Assembly (NCBI GenBank): GCA_031257235.1 | Contig: JAIRPA010000117.1 | Coordinates: 1 to 6,681, forward strand | Source: Burkholderiales bacterium | GTDB taxonomy: Bacteria; Pseudomonadota; Gammaproteobacteria; Burkholderiales; Casimicrobiaceae | DNA: 6,681 nucleotides | Direction of reading: 5' to 3' | Part shown: positions 5,716 to 6,681 of the stretch, piece by piece | How the letters are laid out: each line of letters opens with the position of its first letter | How positions within the stretch are numbered: the first letter of the stretch is position 1 | Notes under the pieces: model-generated | Database searches by the model: none | The model's input: the letters and a program-made list of their open reading frames with translations, nothing else | Told to the model about the DNA's origin: nothing | Translations under genes and position numbers: made by a program

Positions 5716-6681
5716 TATTTAGGCGTTTCGGGAGGCACCCCGTTCCAAGGGGCAACTTTGAGCAATAAAATCATGCCGGGAATTGCCAATAAAAAACATA
5801 AAATAAAAAATCTCAACCAGCCTAATTGTAAATCTTCCACCAGATACCCCGCAGAGGCATTGATGAAGGTGCGCGGAATGGCGGTTAAACTGGTCAGTAA
5901 CGCAAATTGTGTGGCCACATAGGCGGGGTGCGTGGTGCGCGCGATGAACGAAACCGACGCCGCCGTGCCTAAGCCTACCCCCATTGCCTCAAAACCAATC
6001 ACAAACGCCAAAGCCAATAATCGATCCGGCGTGGACGCACCACTGCCCAACATCGCCAACCCCGCAAAACCTAATATTGCGATTGCCTGCAAAACCCCAA
6101 ACGTCCACAACGCGCGATTAACACCGATTTTGGTCATCAATACGCCACCGATCACGCCGCCGATCACACTGGGCCACAAGCCCGCGTTCTTGGCGACCAA
6201 GCCGATTTCCGTGCGGGAAAATCCCATTTCAAGATAAAAAGGCGTGGCAAGAGAGGTGCACAAAGAATCCCCCAGTTTATAAAGCAAAATAAACGCAAGG
6301 ATGTAAAACGCGGAGGTATAGCCGTGACGTGTAATGAATTCCACAAAAGGCTCGATGATGGCTTCGCGCAAGGTTTTGGGCGGTTTAATATCGGCGCGGG
6401 GTTCGGAAACCAACAACGACATGATCAAGCCGGGCAACATAAAGCATGAAGTCACGGCAAACACCCACGCCCAAGAAAGATGATCCGACAAAATCAATGA
6501 TAACGATCCCGGAATCAAACTGGCCACTTTATAAGCATTGACGTGCAAGGTGTTGCCCATCTCCTGCTCGGCGTCGGTTAATAGATTGCGGCGAAAAGCA
6601 TCCAAGACAACATCCAACGACGCCGAAAAAAACGCGAGCATGGTGGTTAAAACAACAATTAAAGTTAAATTAACTTTGGGA
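5715..6681 (-). CDS. ampG: Muropeptide permease AmpG (MFS), N-terminal part outside window
   Basis: AmpG imports GlcNAc-anhydroMurNAc (muro)peptides across the inner membrane for peptidoglycan recycling, and can thereby influence beta-lactamase induction. About 321 codons are visible, open to the right edge, so the ATG at 6641 is internal and not the start. Recognisable AmpG features are FFSASLDVVLDAFR (the SQDIVFDAW region of E. coli AmpG), YKLGDS followed by ATPFYLEMGFS, AKNAGLWPSVIGGVIGG, GVGLGTAASVSFIAR and TQFALLTSLTAIPRTFIN. Hydrophobic segments alternate throughout, consistent with the C-terminal two-thirds of an MFS carrier. The visible part starts roughly at residue 130 of the E. coli protein. 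The stop codon shares a base with the start of the SMUG1 gene (TAATG). The promoter lies outside the window. Confidence 0.92.
   Translation of the reverse strand, partial: PKVNLTLIVVLTTMLAFFSASLDVVLDAFRRNLLTDAEQEMGNTLHVNAYKVASLIPGSLSLILSDHLSWAWVFAVTSCFMLPGLIMSLLVSEPRADIKPPKTLREAIIEPFVEFITRHGYTSAFYILAFILLYKLGDSLCTSLATPFYLEMGFSRTEIGLVAKNAGLWPSVIGGVIGGVLMTKIGVNRALWTFGVLQAIAILGFAGLAMLGSGASTPDRLLALAFVIGFEAMGVGLGTAASVSFIARTTHPAYVATQFALLTSLTAIPRTFINASAGYLVEDLQLGWLRFFILCFLLAIPGMILLLKVAPWNGVPPETPK

Overview
The window looks like chromosomal DNA of a mid-GC beta- or gammaproteobacterium. Four things support this: type II secretion minor pseudopilins, an AmpG muropeptide permease, proteobacterial tRNA sequences with encoded CCA, and a large DUF3683-type FAD oxidoreductase of a kind I know mainly from Betaproteobacteria and some Gammaproteobacteria. 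I cannot name the genus from the sequence alone.

Layout from left to right. Positions 1-926 (minus) hold the N-terminal 308 residues of the FAD oxidoreductase, cut by the window edge. Positions 927-1311 are non-coding and contain an elaborate palindromic repeat element (copy 1, 989-1254) and the terminator of a tRNA operon. tRNA-Glu(UUC) and tRNA-Ala(GGC) follow on the minus strand, driven by a strong promoter at 1501-1528. radA (1638-2996, plus) is divergent from the tRNAs. Repeat copy 2 (3015-3282) fills the convergent gap between radA and gspJ. The minus-strand cluster gspH-gspI-gspJ (4807 to 3289) has two 4-bp ATGA overlaps. Repeat copy 3 (4858-4941) separates gspH from a SMUG1-type uracil-DNA glycosylase gene. 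That gene is coupled by a TAATG overlap to ampG, which runs off the right edge.

Functionally this is mostly housekeeping: DNA repair (RadA, SMUG1), translation (two tRNAs), cell-wall recycling (AmpG), the tip of the type II secretion pseudopilus (GspH/I/J) and a redox enzyme. No phage, CRISPR or defence locus is visible. Two gene arrangements stand out. The pseudopilin trio has neither gspG nor gspK beside it, and a SMUG1-family glycosylase is translationally coupled to a muropeptide permease.

The most interesting content is the intergenic repeat family. It is modular, built from hairpins with a conserved loop (AAAACC, or GGTTTT on the other strand) and stems whose differences are base-pair-compensated. 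It also carries A-tract/GC-stem/T-tract structures resembling bidirectional terminators, short ATTCTGCG-type hairpin modules and a 7-bp tandem array (CTGATTC). Copy 1 is a near-symmetric inverted dimer of a ~98-bp unit. One end of copy 3 appears to supply a -35 hexamer for gspHIJ.
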